Below, one piece after another: positions 15,760 to 24,640 of a stretch of 42,851 nucleotides of DNA. This DNA comes from Firmicutes bacterium UBA1191. Lineage in GTDB: Bacteria; Bacillota; Clostridia; Peptostreptococcales; Anaerovoracaceae. Below the pieces are notes generated by a model. The model was given only the letters and a program-made list of their open reading frames with translations. It was not told where the DNA came from and did no database searches. The stretch spans positions 1 to 42,851 of the forward strand of contig DBYH01000006.1 in NCBI GenBank assembly GCA_002310095.1. Reading direction: 5' to 3'. Within the stretch, counting starts at the first letter, position 1; each line of letters opens with the position of its first letter. Both the position numbers and the translations under genes were made by a program.

Positions 15760-15980
15760 ATGACTGTGACGAGGACAGTAGCCCCGCGTAAAATCCTTAC
15801 AGAGATGCGCTGCAAAACCATTGAAAAATCAACGGTGAGAGCTGAGACAGTGCTGGTGAGGCGGCAAGTGAAAATCACCTCTGAGTCAAACACAATAGAG
15901 AGACGGGATGATGGTCCCGTAACTAGGGTGGTACCGCGGTTTATGATCGTCCCTAACTTATGTTGGGGGCGTTTCTTATT
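15760..15980 (+). promoter_or_regulatory. T-box leader, isoleucine-specific
   Basis: A T-box riboswitch that senses uncharged tRNA-Ile and lets transcription continue into ileS. The conserved T-box AGGGTGGTACCGCGG is at 15925-15939. Stem I elements GAGGACAGTAG and CAGAGATG are present near its 5' side. The specifier region reads AAAATCACCTCTGAGTC, which puts an AUC (Ile) codon at 15874-15876, matching the gene downstream. The intrinsic terminator is CGTCCCTAAC (15948-15957) against GTTGGGGGCG (15962-15971) followed by TTTCTTATT. An exact recurrent word, in the reverse orientation, follows at 15986-15995. Confidence 0.92.
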
Positions 15981-16034
15981 GAAGATGCAAAAGCAGACGC
16001 CGCGGCAAATACAAAAAGCAGAGAGAGGATAGAA

Positions 16035-19000
16035 ATGATCAGAAACTTATCAGAAAAACCAATCGCAGAAGTCCAGAAGGAACAGGCTGAGAAGTGGGCG
16101 AAGGAAGACCTGCTCGGAAAGTGCGTCAGCACGAGAGAAGGCATGCCGAGCTACGTCTTTTATGAGGGGCCTCCGACGGCCAACGGCAAGCCGGGCATCC
16201 ATCACATGATGGCCAGAACGCTGAAGGATTCAGTCAACCGCTACTGGACGATGAAAGGCTATAAAGTAAACAGGAAGGCCGGCTGGGACACCCACGGACT
16301 GCCTGTGGAAATAGAAGTTGAGAAGAAGCTGGGCATCGAAGGCAAGCAGCAGATCGAGGACTATGGCATCGCCAAGTTCAACGAGATGTGCAAGGAGTCA
16401 GTCTTCACGTACACGGATCTGTGGACACAGATGAGCGAGCGCATGGGTTACATGTGCGACCTGGACAATCCGTACATTACGCTGAAGGATGACTACATCG
16501 AGACATGCTGGTGGATCATCAACGAGTTCTTCAAGGCCGGACTCATCTATGAAGGATACAAGATCCTGCCTTACTGCCCGAGATGTCAGACAGGCCTGGC
16601 TTCCCACGAGGTCGCTCAGGGCTACAAGGACGTCAAGGTCAACACAATCACGACCAAGTTCAAGGTAGTGGGCAAGGAGAACGAGTACTTTCTGGCATGG
16701 ACGACGACACCTTGGACAGTTCCTTCCAACGTCGCTCTGGCTGTAGGTCCTGACGTAGATTACGTCAAATGCCGCATCATAGGCGGAGAGGAAGACGGAA
16801 ATCTCTTCTGGGTCGGCAAGGCTCTGGCGGACAAGGTCCTGGCAAACGACGAGTATGAAATCGTCGAAGAGGCCAAGGGCAAGGATCTGGAGTACATGGA
16901 ATACGAGCAGCTCATGCCGTTCGTAAAGCCGGACAAGAAAGCCTTCTTCGTATGCTGTATGGATTACGTCAGCACTGAGGACGGTACCGGAATCGTACAC
17001 ACCGCTCCTGCTTTTGGTGAAGACGACTACCAGTGCGGACGCGTTTACGATCTGCCTGTGCTTCAGCCTGTCGACGACAAGGGTTGTTTCACGGCGACTC
17101 CTTGGGAGGGTCATTTCGTAATGGAAGATGGACTCGACGTTGAGATTCTCAAGTGGCTGGGTGAGCGCGGCCTCATCTACTCAAAGCAGAAGATGGAGCA
17201 CAACTACCCGCACTGCTGGAGATGCGGAACTCCGCTGGTTTACTACGCGAAGCCTTCATGGTACATCGAGATGACCAAGCTGCGCGATCAGCTTGTCGCC
17301 AACAACAACGAGGTCAACTGGTATCCTGACTACGTGGGCGAGAAACGTTTCGGCAACTGGCTTGAGGAGGTCAAGGACTGGGCGATTTCCAGAAACAGAT
17401 ACTGGGGCACGCCGATTCCGATCTGGCGCTGCGAGTGCGGACACCTTGAGTGCGTGGGCAGCAAGGAAGAACTTATCGCAAAGGCAAACGAAGACATCGA
17501 CAGATCCATCGAGCTGCACAGACCTTATGTTGACGACGTTACGTTTACATGCCCTGTCTGCGGCAAGCCGATGCACAGAATACCTGAAGTAATGGACTGC
17601 TGGTTCGACTCCGGCGCAATGCCTTTCGCCCAGTGGCACTATCCGTTCGAGAACGCGGACATTTTTGACAAGGAACTGTTCCCGGCTGACTTCATCTGCG
17701 AAGGCATCGACCAGACGAGAGGATGGTTCTACTCACTGATGGCCATCTCCACCTTCATCAAGGGCACCGCTCCTTACAAGAACGTCCTGGTCAACGACCT
17801 GATTCTGGACAAGGAAGGCAAAAAGATGTCCAAGCATGTGGGCAACACCGTCGATCCGTTCGAGATGCTGGACAAGTACGGCGCCGACGCGACAAGATGG
17901 TACCTTATGTGCGTATCGCCTGCATGGTCGCCGACCAAGTTCGACGAGGACGGCCTCGTTGACGTGGTGAGCAAATTCTTCGGAACCCTGAAGAACGTAT
18001 ATAACTTCTTCGTTCTCTATTCGAACGAGGACGACATAGATTTCGCGGCTCTGGATGTTCCGTACGCGAACAGACCTGAGCTCGACAGATGGATCATCTC
18101 CAAGTACAACAGAACAGTCAGGAGCGTACGCGCCGCCATGGACGAGTACGACCAGATGAAGGCGACGAGAGCCATTCAGGAATTCGTCGGCGAAGATCTG
18201 AGCAACTGGTACATCAGACGTGCCCGCCGCCGTTTCTGGGGCGAGGAACTGACGGATGACAAGAAGGCCGTATACGCCACGACATACGAATTGCTCGTCG
18301 GCGTTTCGAAGCTGATTGCTCCGTTCGCTCCGTTCATCTCCGATGAGATGTACATCAACCTGACCGGAGAGGAATCAGTTCATCTGGCATTTTTGCCTGA
18401 GGCCGATGAATCCCTCATCGACGAGGCGGTAGAGGAGAGAATGGACCTCGTCCGCACCCTGGTAACCCTCGGACGCGGAACCCGTGAGAAGGAGAAGATC
18501 AAGGTTCGTCAGCCGCTTGAGTCGATACTCATCGACGGTAAGTATGAGGACATCATCAGCGACCTGACTCCGCTGATCATGGAAGAACTGAACATCAAGA
18601 AGGTAATCTTCGAGAAGAACCTTGACGAATACATGAACTACTCCCTGAAACCTAACTTCAGGCTGGCGGGACCGGTTCTCGGCAAGAATATCAAGGCCTT
18701 TGGCGCCGCGATGGCCCAGGCTGATCCTAAGGAAGTAATGGCGGCCCTCGAAGCCGACGGCAAGCTAACTCTGGAGCTCAACGGCGAGCAGGTGGACATC
18801 GATCCTGAGATGGTTGACGTCCGCATCGACGCCAAGGAAGGCTTCGCCGTGGCCATGGAGAACAACGTGTTCACGATCCTGGATACGACCATCACTCCTG
18901 AGCTCGAGACCGAAGGTCTGGCCCGTGAGCTGATTTCGAAGATCCAGCAGATGCGTAAGCAGAACGACTACGAGATGATGGATAAAATCCGCATCTTCAT

Positions 19001-19154
19001 CGACGCCGACGATGATGTTAAGGCGGCCATCGAAGCGTACAAGGATTACATCATGAAGGAGACCCTGGCGGTCGAGATCCGCGACGGCGGAGAGGACCTT
19101 GCCCAGGTCAACCTGAACGGCCACAAGAGCGGCCTGGCATTGGAGCGCGTCTAA
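16035..19154 (+). CDS. ileS: Isoleucyl-tRNA synthetase (long form)
   Basis: A class I aminoacyl-tRNA synthetase of 1039 residues that charges tRNA-Ile. The HIGH-type motif is PGIHHMMAR within GPPTANGKPG near residue 50, and the KMSKS-type motif is KKMSKHVGN near residue 597. The large editing domain lies between them, and a long C-terminal region follows the anticodon-binding helices. Length and motif forms fit the type 2 enzymes, many of which tolerate mupirocin; that property is known for the group, not shown here. I start at 16035 (MIRNLSEKP) with GAGAGG upstream, because the longer open frame from 15960 would begin inside the T-box terminator. Expression is set by the T-box. Confidence 0.96.
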   Translation: MIRNLSEKPIAEVQKEQAEKWAKEDLLGKCVSTREGMPSYVFYEGPPTANGKPGIHHMMARTLKDSVNRYWTMKGYKVNRKAGWDTHGLPVEIEVEKKLGIEGKQQIEDYGIAKFNEMCKESVFTYTDLWTQMSERMGYMCDLDNPYITLKDDYIETCWWIINEFFKAGLIYEGYKILPYCPRCQTGLASHEVAQGYKDVKVNTITTKFKVVGKENEYFLAWTTTPWTVPSNVALAVGPDVDYVKCRIIGGEEDGNLFWVGKALADKVLANDEYEIVEEAKGKDLEYMEYEQLMPFVKPDKKAFFVCCMDYVSTEDGTGIVHTAPAFGEDDYQCGRVYDLPVLQPVDDKGCFTATPWEGHFVMEDGLDVEILKWLGERGLIYSKQKMEHNYPHCWRCGTPLVYYAKPSWYIEMTKLRDQLVANNNEVNWYPDYVGEKRFGNWLEEVKDWAISRNRYWGTPIPIWRCECGHLECVGSKEELIAKANEDIDRSIELHRPYVDDVTFTCPVCGKPMHRIPEVMDCWFDSGAMPFAQWHYPFENADIFDKELFPADFICEGIDQTRGWFYSLMAISTFIKGTAPYKNVLVNDLILDKEGKKMSKHVGNTVDPFEMLDKYGADATRWYLMCVSPAWSPTKFDEDGLVDVVSKFFGTLKNVYNFFVLYSNEDDIDFAALDVPYANRPELDRWIISKYNRTVRSVRAAMDEYDQMKATRAIQEFVGEDLSNWYIRRARRRFWGEELTDDKKAVYATTYELLVGVSKLIAPFAPFISDEMYINLTGEESVHLAFLPEADESLIDEAVEERMDLVRTLVTLGRGTREKEKIKVRQPLESILIDGKYEDIISDLTPLIMEELNIKKVIFEKNLDEYMNYSLKPNFRLAGPVLGKNIKAFGAAMAQADPKEVMAALEADGKLTLELNGEQVDIDPEMVDVRIDAKEGFAVAMENNVFTILDTTITPELETEGLARELISKIQQMRKQNDYEMMDKIRIFIDADDDVKAAIEAYKDYIMKETLAVEIRDGGEDLAQVNLNGHKSGLALERV

Positions 19155-19184
19155 GCCGCGACTGCCTTTGCATAAGGTGACGAA

Positions 19185-19727
19185 ATGAGTACGAGTATTG
19201 AGAATCTGAGAAGACTTGCAGAGCGCGACGTGAAGGACCACACCGCGCTCTTTGACCTGTATGTCACGGTGGGCCGCGACATCGACTACCTGTCGATCAA
19301 GTTCGGCATCGATCCGGAGGACCTCATCAACCTGCTCGAAGGCTATGGTGAGAAACTTCGCGTGACCGCCGAGGAGGTCGCGAACAATCCGAAGCTGGCC
19401 GAGGCGATTCTGGAGGACAGGGCCACAGCAAAGGCAATCGAAGAGTTCGGAATGGCCCTGGACTACTCAGGCAAAGGCAGGCTGCACAAGCTGTCCCGCC
19501 TGCTCATAGAGGAGTACGTGGAGAGATTCTATCCCGGAATCGCTTCCGAGCATCCTGAGAACGACTGGATCTGCATCGAGGCCTACCTGGACAAGATGCA
19601 CCCTGGCTGGAGAGGACAGATAGACACCGGATCGGACAAAAAAGAAGCCGGAGATGACGGCGTCGAGGGCAAGGTCAAGTCGAGCAAGCCAAAGCGCAAG
19701 GTGCGCAACAACTTCCGCCTTTACTGA
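19185..19727 (+). CDS. Conserved-looking protein of unknown function
   Basis: A soluble, acidic protein of 180 residues that I do not recognise. It is predicted mostly helical, with an N-terminal stretch rich in charged and leucine residues (1-60). The C-terminal 35 residues are low-complexity, with a basic tail KSSKPKRKVRNNF that could contact nucleic acid. No cysteine motif, signal peptide or membrane segment is visible. AAGGTG precedes the ATG by 4 bases. It starts 31 bases after ileS and ends 21 bases before rlmN, so it probably shares their transcript, which hints at translation or RNA biology. An exact recurrent word lies just before its ribosome-binding site (19163-19172). Confidence 0.7.
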   Translation: MSTSIENLRRLAERDVKDHTALFDLYVTVGRDIDYLSIKFGIDPEDLINLLEGYGEKLRVTAEEVANNPKLAEAILEDRATAKAIEEFGMALDYSGKGRLHKLSRLLIEEYVERFYPGIASEHPENDWICIEAYLDKMHPGWRGQIDTGSDKKEAGDDGVEGKVKSSKPKRKVRNNFRLY

Positions 19728-19747
19728 CAGGGGAGAAATATAGAATC

Positions 19748-20794
19748 ATGCGGAATCTACTGGGCATGACAATCGATGAACTCAAGCAGTTTGCTGTTGA
19801 GATTGGCGAAAAGCCTTTCCGCGGCAAACAGCTTTTTATATGGCTCAGCCGCGGAGCGAGGAGCTTCGATGAGATGACGGATCTGCCGAAGTCCCTTCGT
19901 GAGAAGCTGGCCGGCTGCGCCCGCATCGGCGGATGCAGGGCAATCAAAGTCCAGGAGGACCCGGAGGACGGCACCCGCAAATTTCTGTTCGAGGCGGAGA
20001 CCGGCGGCGCGGCAGACAATGCGGACAAAAGGGCCGACACCTTCGAAGGCGTCTTCATGAAGTACAGCTACGGTAACTCCCTATGCGTATCGTCCCAGGT
20101 GGGATGCAGGATGGGATGCAGATTCTGCGCGTCGGCTTTGGGCGGGCTTGTGAGAAATCTGGAAGCTGGTGAGATGCTGGGACAGGTTCTGGAGGCCGAG
20201 CGTGTGACTGGCGAGAAGATCAACCACATAGTCATCATGGGCATGGGCGAGCCATTCGACAACTACGACAATGTGGCGAAGTTCCTGAGGCTGCTCCACG
20301 ATGAGGACGGCAGGAACATGAGCTGGCGCGGCATGACCGTGTCAACCTGCGGGATTGTTCCGAAGATAGAGCAGTTCGCCGATGACTTCCCTCAGGTCAA
20401 TCTGGCCATATCCCTGCACCGCCTGACGGACGAGGGCAGGAGCGCCATCATGCCTGTGAACAGGAAATACCCCCTGGACGAACTGCTGGAAGCAGCCCGC
20501 GCCTACACTGAGAAGACGCACAGGCGCATAACCTTCGAGTATGCCCTCATAGAAGGGGAGAACGACACAGACGCGGACGTGGATCTGATGAAGAAAAAAC
20601 TGGGCGGAATGCTTTGTCACGTGAACCTCATTCCACTCAACAAAGTGGATGAGACGGGCTTTGAGGGGAGCAGCAGAAACAGGGCCCGCGAAATCGCTGA
20701 AACCCTTGATGCAGCTGGGATTCCGGCCACCGTCAGGCGGCAGCTGGGAAGCAGCATAGACGGGGCCTGCGGACAGCTCAGGCGGACAATTTGA
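19748..20794 (+). CDS. rlmN: 23S rRNA/tRNA adenine-C2 methyltransferase RlmN
   Basis: A radical SAM enzyme of 348 residues that methylates A2503 of 23S rRNA and A37 of some tRNAs. The cluster-binding motif is C120-X3-C124-X2-C127 (CRMGCRFC). The methyl-accepting/resolving cysteine is C341 in DGACGQLR. GMGEPFDNYDNV and ISLHRLTD are further family segments. AGGGGAG lies about 13 bases before the ATG, a long spacing, but the protein begins where relatives do (MRNLLGMT). An insertion rich in D and A at about residues 85-98 is unusual but far from the active site. Confidence 0.95.
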   Translation: MRNLLGMTIDELKQFAVEIGEKPFRGKQLFIWLSRGARSFDEMTDLPKSLREKLAGCARIGGCRAIKVQEDPEDGTRKFLFEAETGGAADNADKRADTFEGVFMKYSYGNSLCVSSQVGCRMGCRFCASALGGLVRNLEAGEMLGQVLEAERVTGEKINHIVIMGMGEPFDNYDNVAKFLRLLHDEDGRNMSWRGMTVSTCGIVPKIEQFADDFPQVNLAISLHRLTDEGRSAIMPVNRKYPLDELLEAARAYTEKTHRRITFEYALIEGENDTDADVDLMKKKLGGMLCHVNLIPLNKVDETGFEGSSRNRAREIAETLDAAGIPATVRRQLGSSIDGACGQLRRTI

Positions 20795-20796
20795 AC

Positions 20797-20825
20797 TTGT
20801 ACGCGGCAGGCGGATAGTTTATAAT
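20797..20825 (+). promoter_or_regulatory. Promoter before the P-loop gene
   Basis: TTGTAC (20797-20802) and TATAAT (20820-20825) with a 17-base spacer, about 36 bases upstream of the ribosome-binding site. Confidence 0.7.
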
Positions 20826-20867
20826 AGTGGCAAACCAAAATGAATCGATTCTCGGGAGGACAGGGCC

Positions 20868-21290
20868 ATGGTGCAATTGCTAATAGGACATAAAGGAAGC
20901 GGCAAGACTAACAAGATGATTCAGCTCGCCAACGAAGACATCAAGACCTGCGATGGCAGCATAGTATTTATCAACAAGAATCACAGGCTGATGTACGAAC
21001 TCTCCTACAGGATAAGAGTTATCTGCATGGAGGACTTCGAGCATATTACGAATATCGACGAGTACATCGGATTCATATACGGAATAATCAGTTCCGACCA
21101 CGATATCGAAACGATCTTCATCGACAGCATCCTCAAGCATGCTGATGTAAGTCTGGGAGATCTGCCGGAATTTATCGACAGACTCAAAGCCATATCTGAA
21201 CTTTATGACGTGGACTTCGTCGTGAGCGTGAGCGCGGACAAGGAAGAGATGATCGGCGTGAACTTCGACGGCTGTGAGATTCTGAACTGA
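20868..21290 (+). CDS. Small P-loop NTPase-like protein
   Basis: A 140-residue protein starting with a Walker A loop, GHKGSGKT at residues 8-15. A hydrophobic strand ending in acid (IETIFIDS, about residue 82) could be Walker B, and a later strand ends VDFVVSVSAD. It is far shorter than most ATPases and has no further recognisable domain. Similar short proteins are often labelled PilT-like in clostridial genomes, but nothing here links it to twitching. It has its own promoter and terminator, so it is expressed alone. GGGAGG precedes the ATG. Confidence 0.75.
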   Translation: MVQLLIGHKGSGKTNKMIQLANEDIKTCDGSIVFINKNHRLMYELSYRIRVICMEDFEHITNIDEYIGFIYGIISSDHDIETIFIDSILKHADVSLGDLPEFIDRLKAISELYDVDFVVSVSADKEEMIGVNFDGCEILN

Positions 21291-21317
21291 TTCTGACATC
21301 AGAGAGATAGCAATGAG

Positions 21318-21343
21318 TGGCGGTGTGTTTCACCGCCATTTTT
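21318..21343 (+). terminator. Terminator after the P-loop gene
   Basis: Stem TGGCGGTG/CACCGCCA (8 bp) with loop TGTTT, followed by five T (21339-21343). Confidence 0.88.
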
Positions 21344-21404
21344 GACTGACAGGCAAAAGCAGTCTGACTGCGGAAGACGCTTAAAAGACTGAGAGACAGC
21401 AAGG

Positions 21405-22025
21405 ATGATAAAGGTTGAAGATATAAGAGAAAAACTGAAGAACCATGTGCCCATCGGTGAGCACTGGGCCCGGCACTACGCTGTGGTGCTGCCCGTGGTC
21501 GAATGCGGCGACGGCAAGGGACCTCAGATCCTCTACGAGGTGAGAGCCAAGGACCTGGACAGACAGCCGGGCGAAGTGTGTTTTCCGGGCGGCATGATAG
21601 AAAAGGGGGAGACCCCTCTTGAAGCGGCAATAAGGGAGACAGAGGAAGAACTGGGCATCTGCCGCGATGAGATAGAAATCGCCGCGGAACTGGTGACCAT
21701 ATGCACGAGGGCCGGTTCCCATATCCACACCTTCGTGGGGATAATAGGGCAGGATGCCTTTGCGAAAATGAAAGTCAGCGGCTACGAGGTTGCTGAGGTG
21801 TTCACGGTTCCTCTCGAGGACTTGATGAACACGGAATGTGAGATGTACTGGAACCCGCTGAAGGAGGTTCCGACCGAGGACTTCCCATATGACAGAGTCA
21901 CCAGCGACGAAGCCTACAAGTGGATGGACGGCCGCGCGCCTGTTCCTGTTTTCGATGTGAACGGACGCATTATCTGGGGACTCACGGGCAGGATGACAAA
22001 AGAATTTCTGGAGGTCATGAAATGA
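21405..22025 (+). CDS. Nudix hydrolase, CoA pyrophosphatase-like
   Basis: A 206-residue hydrolase of nucleoside diphosphates linked to another moiety. The Nudix box runs from GGMIEKGETPLEAA to RETEEELGI (about residues 62-85). The segment QPGEVCFPGG just before it, in place of the plain Nudix start, is typical of the CoA/acyl-CoA pyrophosphatase branch (NUDT7/8, YeaB). This suggests recycling of CoA derivatives. The gene overlaps the next by four bases (ATGA), so it is translated together with the lipoprotein. No strong promoter was seen in the preceding 60 bases. Confidence 0.9.
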   Translation: MIKVEDIREKLKNHVPIGEHWARHYAVVLPVVECGDGKGPQILYEVRAKDLDRQPGEVCFPGGMIEKGETPLEAAIRETEEELGICRDEIEIAAELVTICTRAGSHIHTFVGIIGQDAFAKMKVSGYEVAEVFTVPLEDLMNTECEMYWNPLKEVPTEDFPYDRVTSDEAYKWMDGRAPVPVFDVNGRIIWGLTGRMTKEFLEVMK

Positions 22026-23116
22026 TCAGATTAGGACTTAAAAGAGCCGGCGCCCTGGCGGCCGGCGTCGCGGTTGCCTTTGCTTTGACTGTGTTCCTTG
22101 GAGGATGCGCAAGCGAAGAAGACGCGCTCCCCGAGGAGAACGTGAAATACGAGATCGCTCTCGTCACAGACGACAGCCTGGTCATGGACGGCGGCCACAG
22201 CGAGACCGCATGGAACGCGATCACGGAATTCGGCGGGACCCACGGCATCTCTCACAAGTACTACAAGGCCACAGAGCAGACTGACGCCGCTTTCATCGAA
22301 GCCATCAAGGCAGCCATAAACAAAGGCGCCAAGATCGTGATTGTCGACAACAGCGCCATGTCAAAGGCTGTCTACAAGATGCAGAAGAAATATCCTGAGA
22401 TAGATTTCGTCATGATGGACGCCGAGCCTTACGATCCGGACACCGGTGAATCGCTGCTAATGAAGAACACAGTCGCGGCTGACTTCGATTCCGCCCAGGC
22501 CGGTTACCTTGCCGGATACGCCGCTGTAATCGACGGCTCGACGGAGCTGGGATTCATCGGACAGAGCAGGGCTGCTGACATCAAAGCCTTCGGATGCGGA
22601 TATATAAAGGGCGCGGAGAGAGCCGCGGGCGAGATCGGCGCGGCGGTGACCCTGGACTACAAATACTGCGACAGCGGCAGCAGGGAAGAGACCTACAAGA
22701 AGGCCATCGAAATGTACGACGAAGGTGCTCAGGTCATATTCGCGGCGGGAAGCGGCATCCAGGAGGCCGTCATCGAGGCCGCTGAAGCCAGAGACGCCAA
22801 AGTCATCGGAAGCTGCACCGACCAGAGCGGCAAGTCCGACAGAGTCATCACATCGGCCATTTACGAGATCAGAGGCGCTCTGAAGGAGATCCTGGGAGAT
22901 TACGCGAGCGGCAAGTTCCCGGGCGGCGAGGTCATAGAGTATAACGCCCACAACGATGGAATCGGTCTGGCTCTGAGGAACAACAAGCTCAAAAATCTGA
23001 CGCAAAGCCAGTACGACGCTGTGTATGAGAGCCTGGCCAGCGGCGAGATAAAGATAAACGCGGAAAGCATTGAATCGGTGAAGGACATCATCACCGTGAA
23101 CCTGACGTTCAAATAG
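22022..23116 (+). CDS. BMP-family substrate-binding lipoprotein
   Basis: A 364-residue lipoprotein. A signal peptide with hydrophobic core (residues 8-26) ends in the lipobox LGGC, with the lipidated cysteine at about residue 28. The mature part matches the BMP/PnrA-Med family: IALVTDDSLVMDGGHSETAWNAI, then GAKIVIVDN, GYLAGYAAV and GFIGQ. Relatives bind nucleosides for an ABC importer. No permease or ATPase gene is adjacent, so this is an orphan binding protein or a sensor. The ATG overlaps the stop of the Nudix gene, favouring this start over an upstream in-frame ATG at 21920, which lies inside the Nudix gene. Confidence 0.9.
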   Translation: MIRLGLKRAGALAAGVAVAFALTVFLGGCASEEDALPEENVKYEIALVTDDSLVMDGGHSETAWNAITEFGGTHGISHKYYKATEQTDAAFIEAIKAAINKGAKIVIVDNSAMSKAVYKMQKKYPEIDFVMMDAEPYDPDTGESLLMKNTVAADFDSAQAGYLAGYAAVIDGSTELGFIGQSRAADIKAFGCGYIKGAERAAGEIGAAVTLDYKYCDSGSREETYKKAIEMYDEGAQVIFAAGSGIQEAVIEAAEARDAKVIGSCTDQSGKSDRVITSAIYEIRGALKEILGDYASGKFPGGEVIEYNAHNDGIGLALRNNKLKNLTQSQYDAVYESLASGEIKINAESIESVKDIITVNLTFK

Positions 23117-23134
23117 CGCCGAGGAGCTCTTTGC

Positions 23135-23163
23135 TTTCACGGGGTGGGGATTTGTGGTATAAT
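23135..23163 (+). promoter_or_regulatory. Promoter before citrate synthase
   Basis: An exact TATAAT (23158-23163) with a weak -35 TTTCAC (23135-23140) at 17 bases. Confidence 0.6.
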
Positions 23164-23212
23164 ACTGCTACCTCTTTAATCCGTTAAATCATTACAATGA
23201 GAGGGGTGCGAT

Positions 23213-24640
23213 ATGCTGGAGAAACTGAGAATAAGAAGGGACACAGTCAGAAAGACCGGCCGCAGGCAGGAGGGCGCTGCGGATTCTTTCTATGCTGACG
23301 GTGCCAGGAATCTGGCAGTCAGAAACCAGATCCCGGAAGAACTATACATCGAAAACAAAGTCAAGAGAGGTCTCCGTAATTCCAATGGGACCGGCGTTGT
23401 CGTGGGTCTGACCCACATCGGCGAGGTCCTTGGTTACGAGAAGGACGAGCAGGGCAACAAGGTGCCGGTGGAAGGCAGGCTCTTTTACAGGGGCTACGAC
23501 ATCGAGGACCTGGTCAACAATGTTCTTCTCGAAGACCGCTATGGTTTCGAAGAGATCTCATATCTTTTAATGATGGGCGAACTGCCTACCGGGAAGCAGC
23601 TGGGCACTTTCAACAACCTGCTCGGCGACCACAGGGAGCTGCCGACAGGTTTCGCGCGTGACATGATCCTGACCGCCCCGTCGAAGAACATCATGAACAA
23701 GCTGGCAAGAAGCGTTCTGGCTCTTTACAGCTTCGACGACAATCCGGACGACGTGTCGCTGTCCAATGTACTGCGCCAGTCCATCAGCCTCATGGGATAC
23801 TTCCCGGCCATAATCTGTTACGCCTACCAGGCCAAGAGCAGCTATTACGACAAGAAGAGTCTGCACCTGCACGATCCGATCAGGGATCTGTCCACTTCGG
23901 AGAACATTCTGAGGATGCTTCGTCCGATGGGTGACTACTCAGAACTGGAAGCGAAGATACTTGATGTCTGCATGATACTTCACGCTGAGCACGGCGGAGG
24001 AAACAACTCGTCCTTCACGACACATCTGATCTCGTCGACGGGAACAGATACTTATTCGGCCATCGCCGCGGCGGTCGGCTCCCTCAAGGGACCAAAGCAC
24101 GGCGGCGCCAACATAGCCGTAATAAAAATGATCGACGACATCAAGAAGCACGTCAAGGACATAGGAAAGCACTCAGAACTGGACGATTATCTGGTCAAGA
24201 TACTGAAGGGCGAGGCAAACGACAGGACCGGTCTCGTCTACGGAATGGGACACGCCATCTACACCAAGTCGGATCCGCGTGCCCAGATACTCAAGGGCAT
24301 GGCCAAGAAGCTGGCCGAGTCCAACGACAGAATCGAGGATCTGGTGCTCTGCGACTACATAGAGAAGCGCACGCCTGAACTGTACGCCGAAGTCCACGGC
24401 AAGGAGATACTCATGCCGGCCAACGTGGACCTTTACTCGGGATTCGTCTACAGCGCTCTGGATATCGACACGGACGTAGCGACACCTCTGTTCGCCACCG
24501 CCAGACTGTCGGGCTGGTGCGCACACAGGCTTGAGGAGCTCGTCAACGGCGGCAAGCTCATGCGTCCTGCCTACAATTCGGTACAGAATAAGCGCGATTA
24601 CGTGGCCATGGCCGACAGGCAGGAATCACGAAAGGGATAA
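23213..24640 (+). CDS. gltA: Citrate/methylcitrate synthase
   Basis: It condenses oxaloacetate with acetyl-CoA (or propionyl-CoA) to give citrate; 475 residues. Catalytic histidines lie in HAEHGGGNNSS and GMGHAIY, and the acid in DLYSGFVY; SLKGPKHGGAN is the family CoA-site segment. The N-terminus has about 50 extra residues rich in arginine before the core, as in several clostridial forms. GAGGGGTG lies upstream of the ATG. No aconitase or isocitrate dehydrogenase is near, so the gene probably serves glutamate synthesis through a branched pathway. It directly abuts the EcsC-like gene with no spacer, suggesting coupled translation. Confidence 0.93.
   Translation: MLEKLRIRRDTVRKTGRRQEGAADSFYADGARNLAVRNQIPEELYIENKVKRGLRNSNGTGVVVGLTHIGEVLGYEKDEQGNKVPVEGRLFYRGYDIEDLVNNVLLEDRYGFEEISYLLMMGELPTGKQLGTFNNLLGDHRELPTGFARDMILTAPSKNIMNKLARSVLALYSFDDNPDDVSLSNVLRQSISLMGYFPAIICYAYQAKSSYYDKKSLHLHDPIRDLSTSENILRMLRPMGDYSELEAKILDVCMILHAEHGGGNNSSFTTHLISSTGTDTYSAIAAAVGSLKGPKHGGANIAVIKMIDDIKKHVKDIGKHSELDDYLVKILKGEANDRTGLVYGMGHAIYTKSDPRAQILKGMAKKLAESNDRIEDLVLCDYIEKRTPELYAEVHGKEILMPANVDLYSGFVYSALDIDTDVATPLFATARLSGWCAHRLEELVNGGKLMRPAYNSVQNKRDYVAMADRQESRKG

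Noticed and set aside
15960..16034. Upstream extension of IleRS beginning MLGAFLIED
   Set aside because: It would start inside the T-box terminator; the ATG at 16035 matches the family N-terminus.
21920..22021. Upstream extension of the BMP lipoprotein
   Set aside because: It lies within the Nudix gene and would bury the signal peptide and lipobox.
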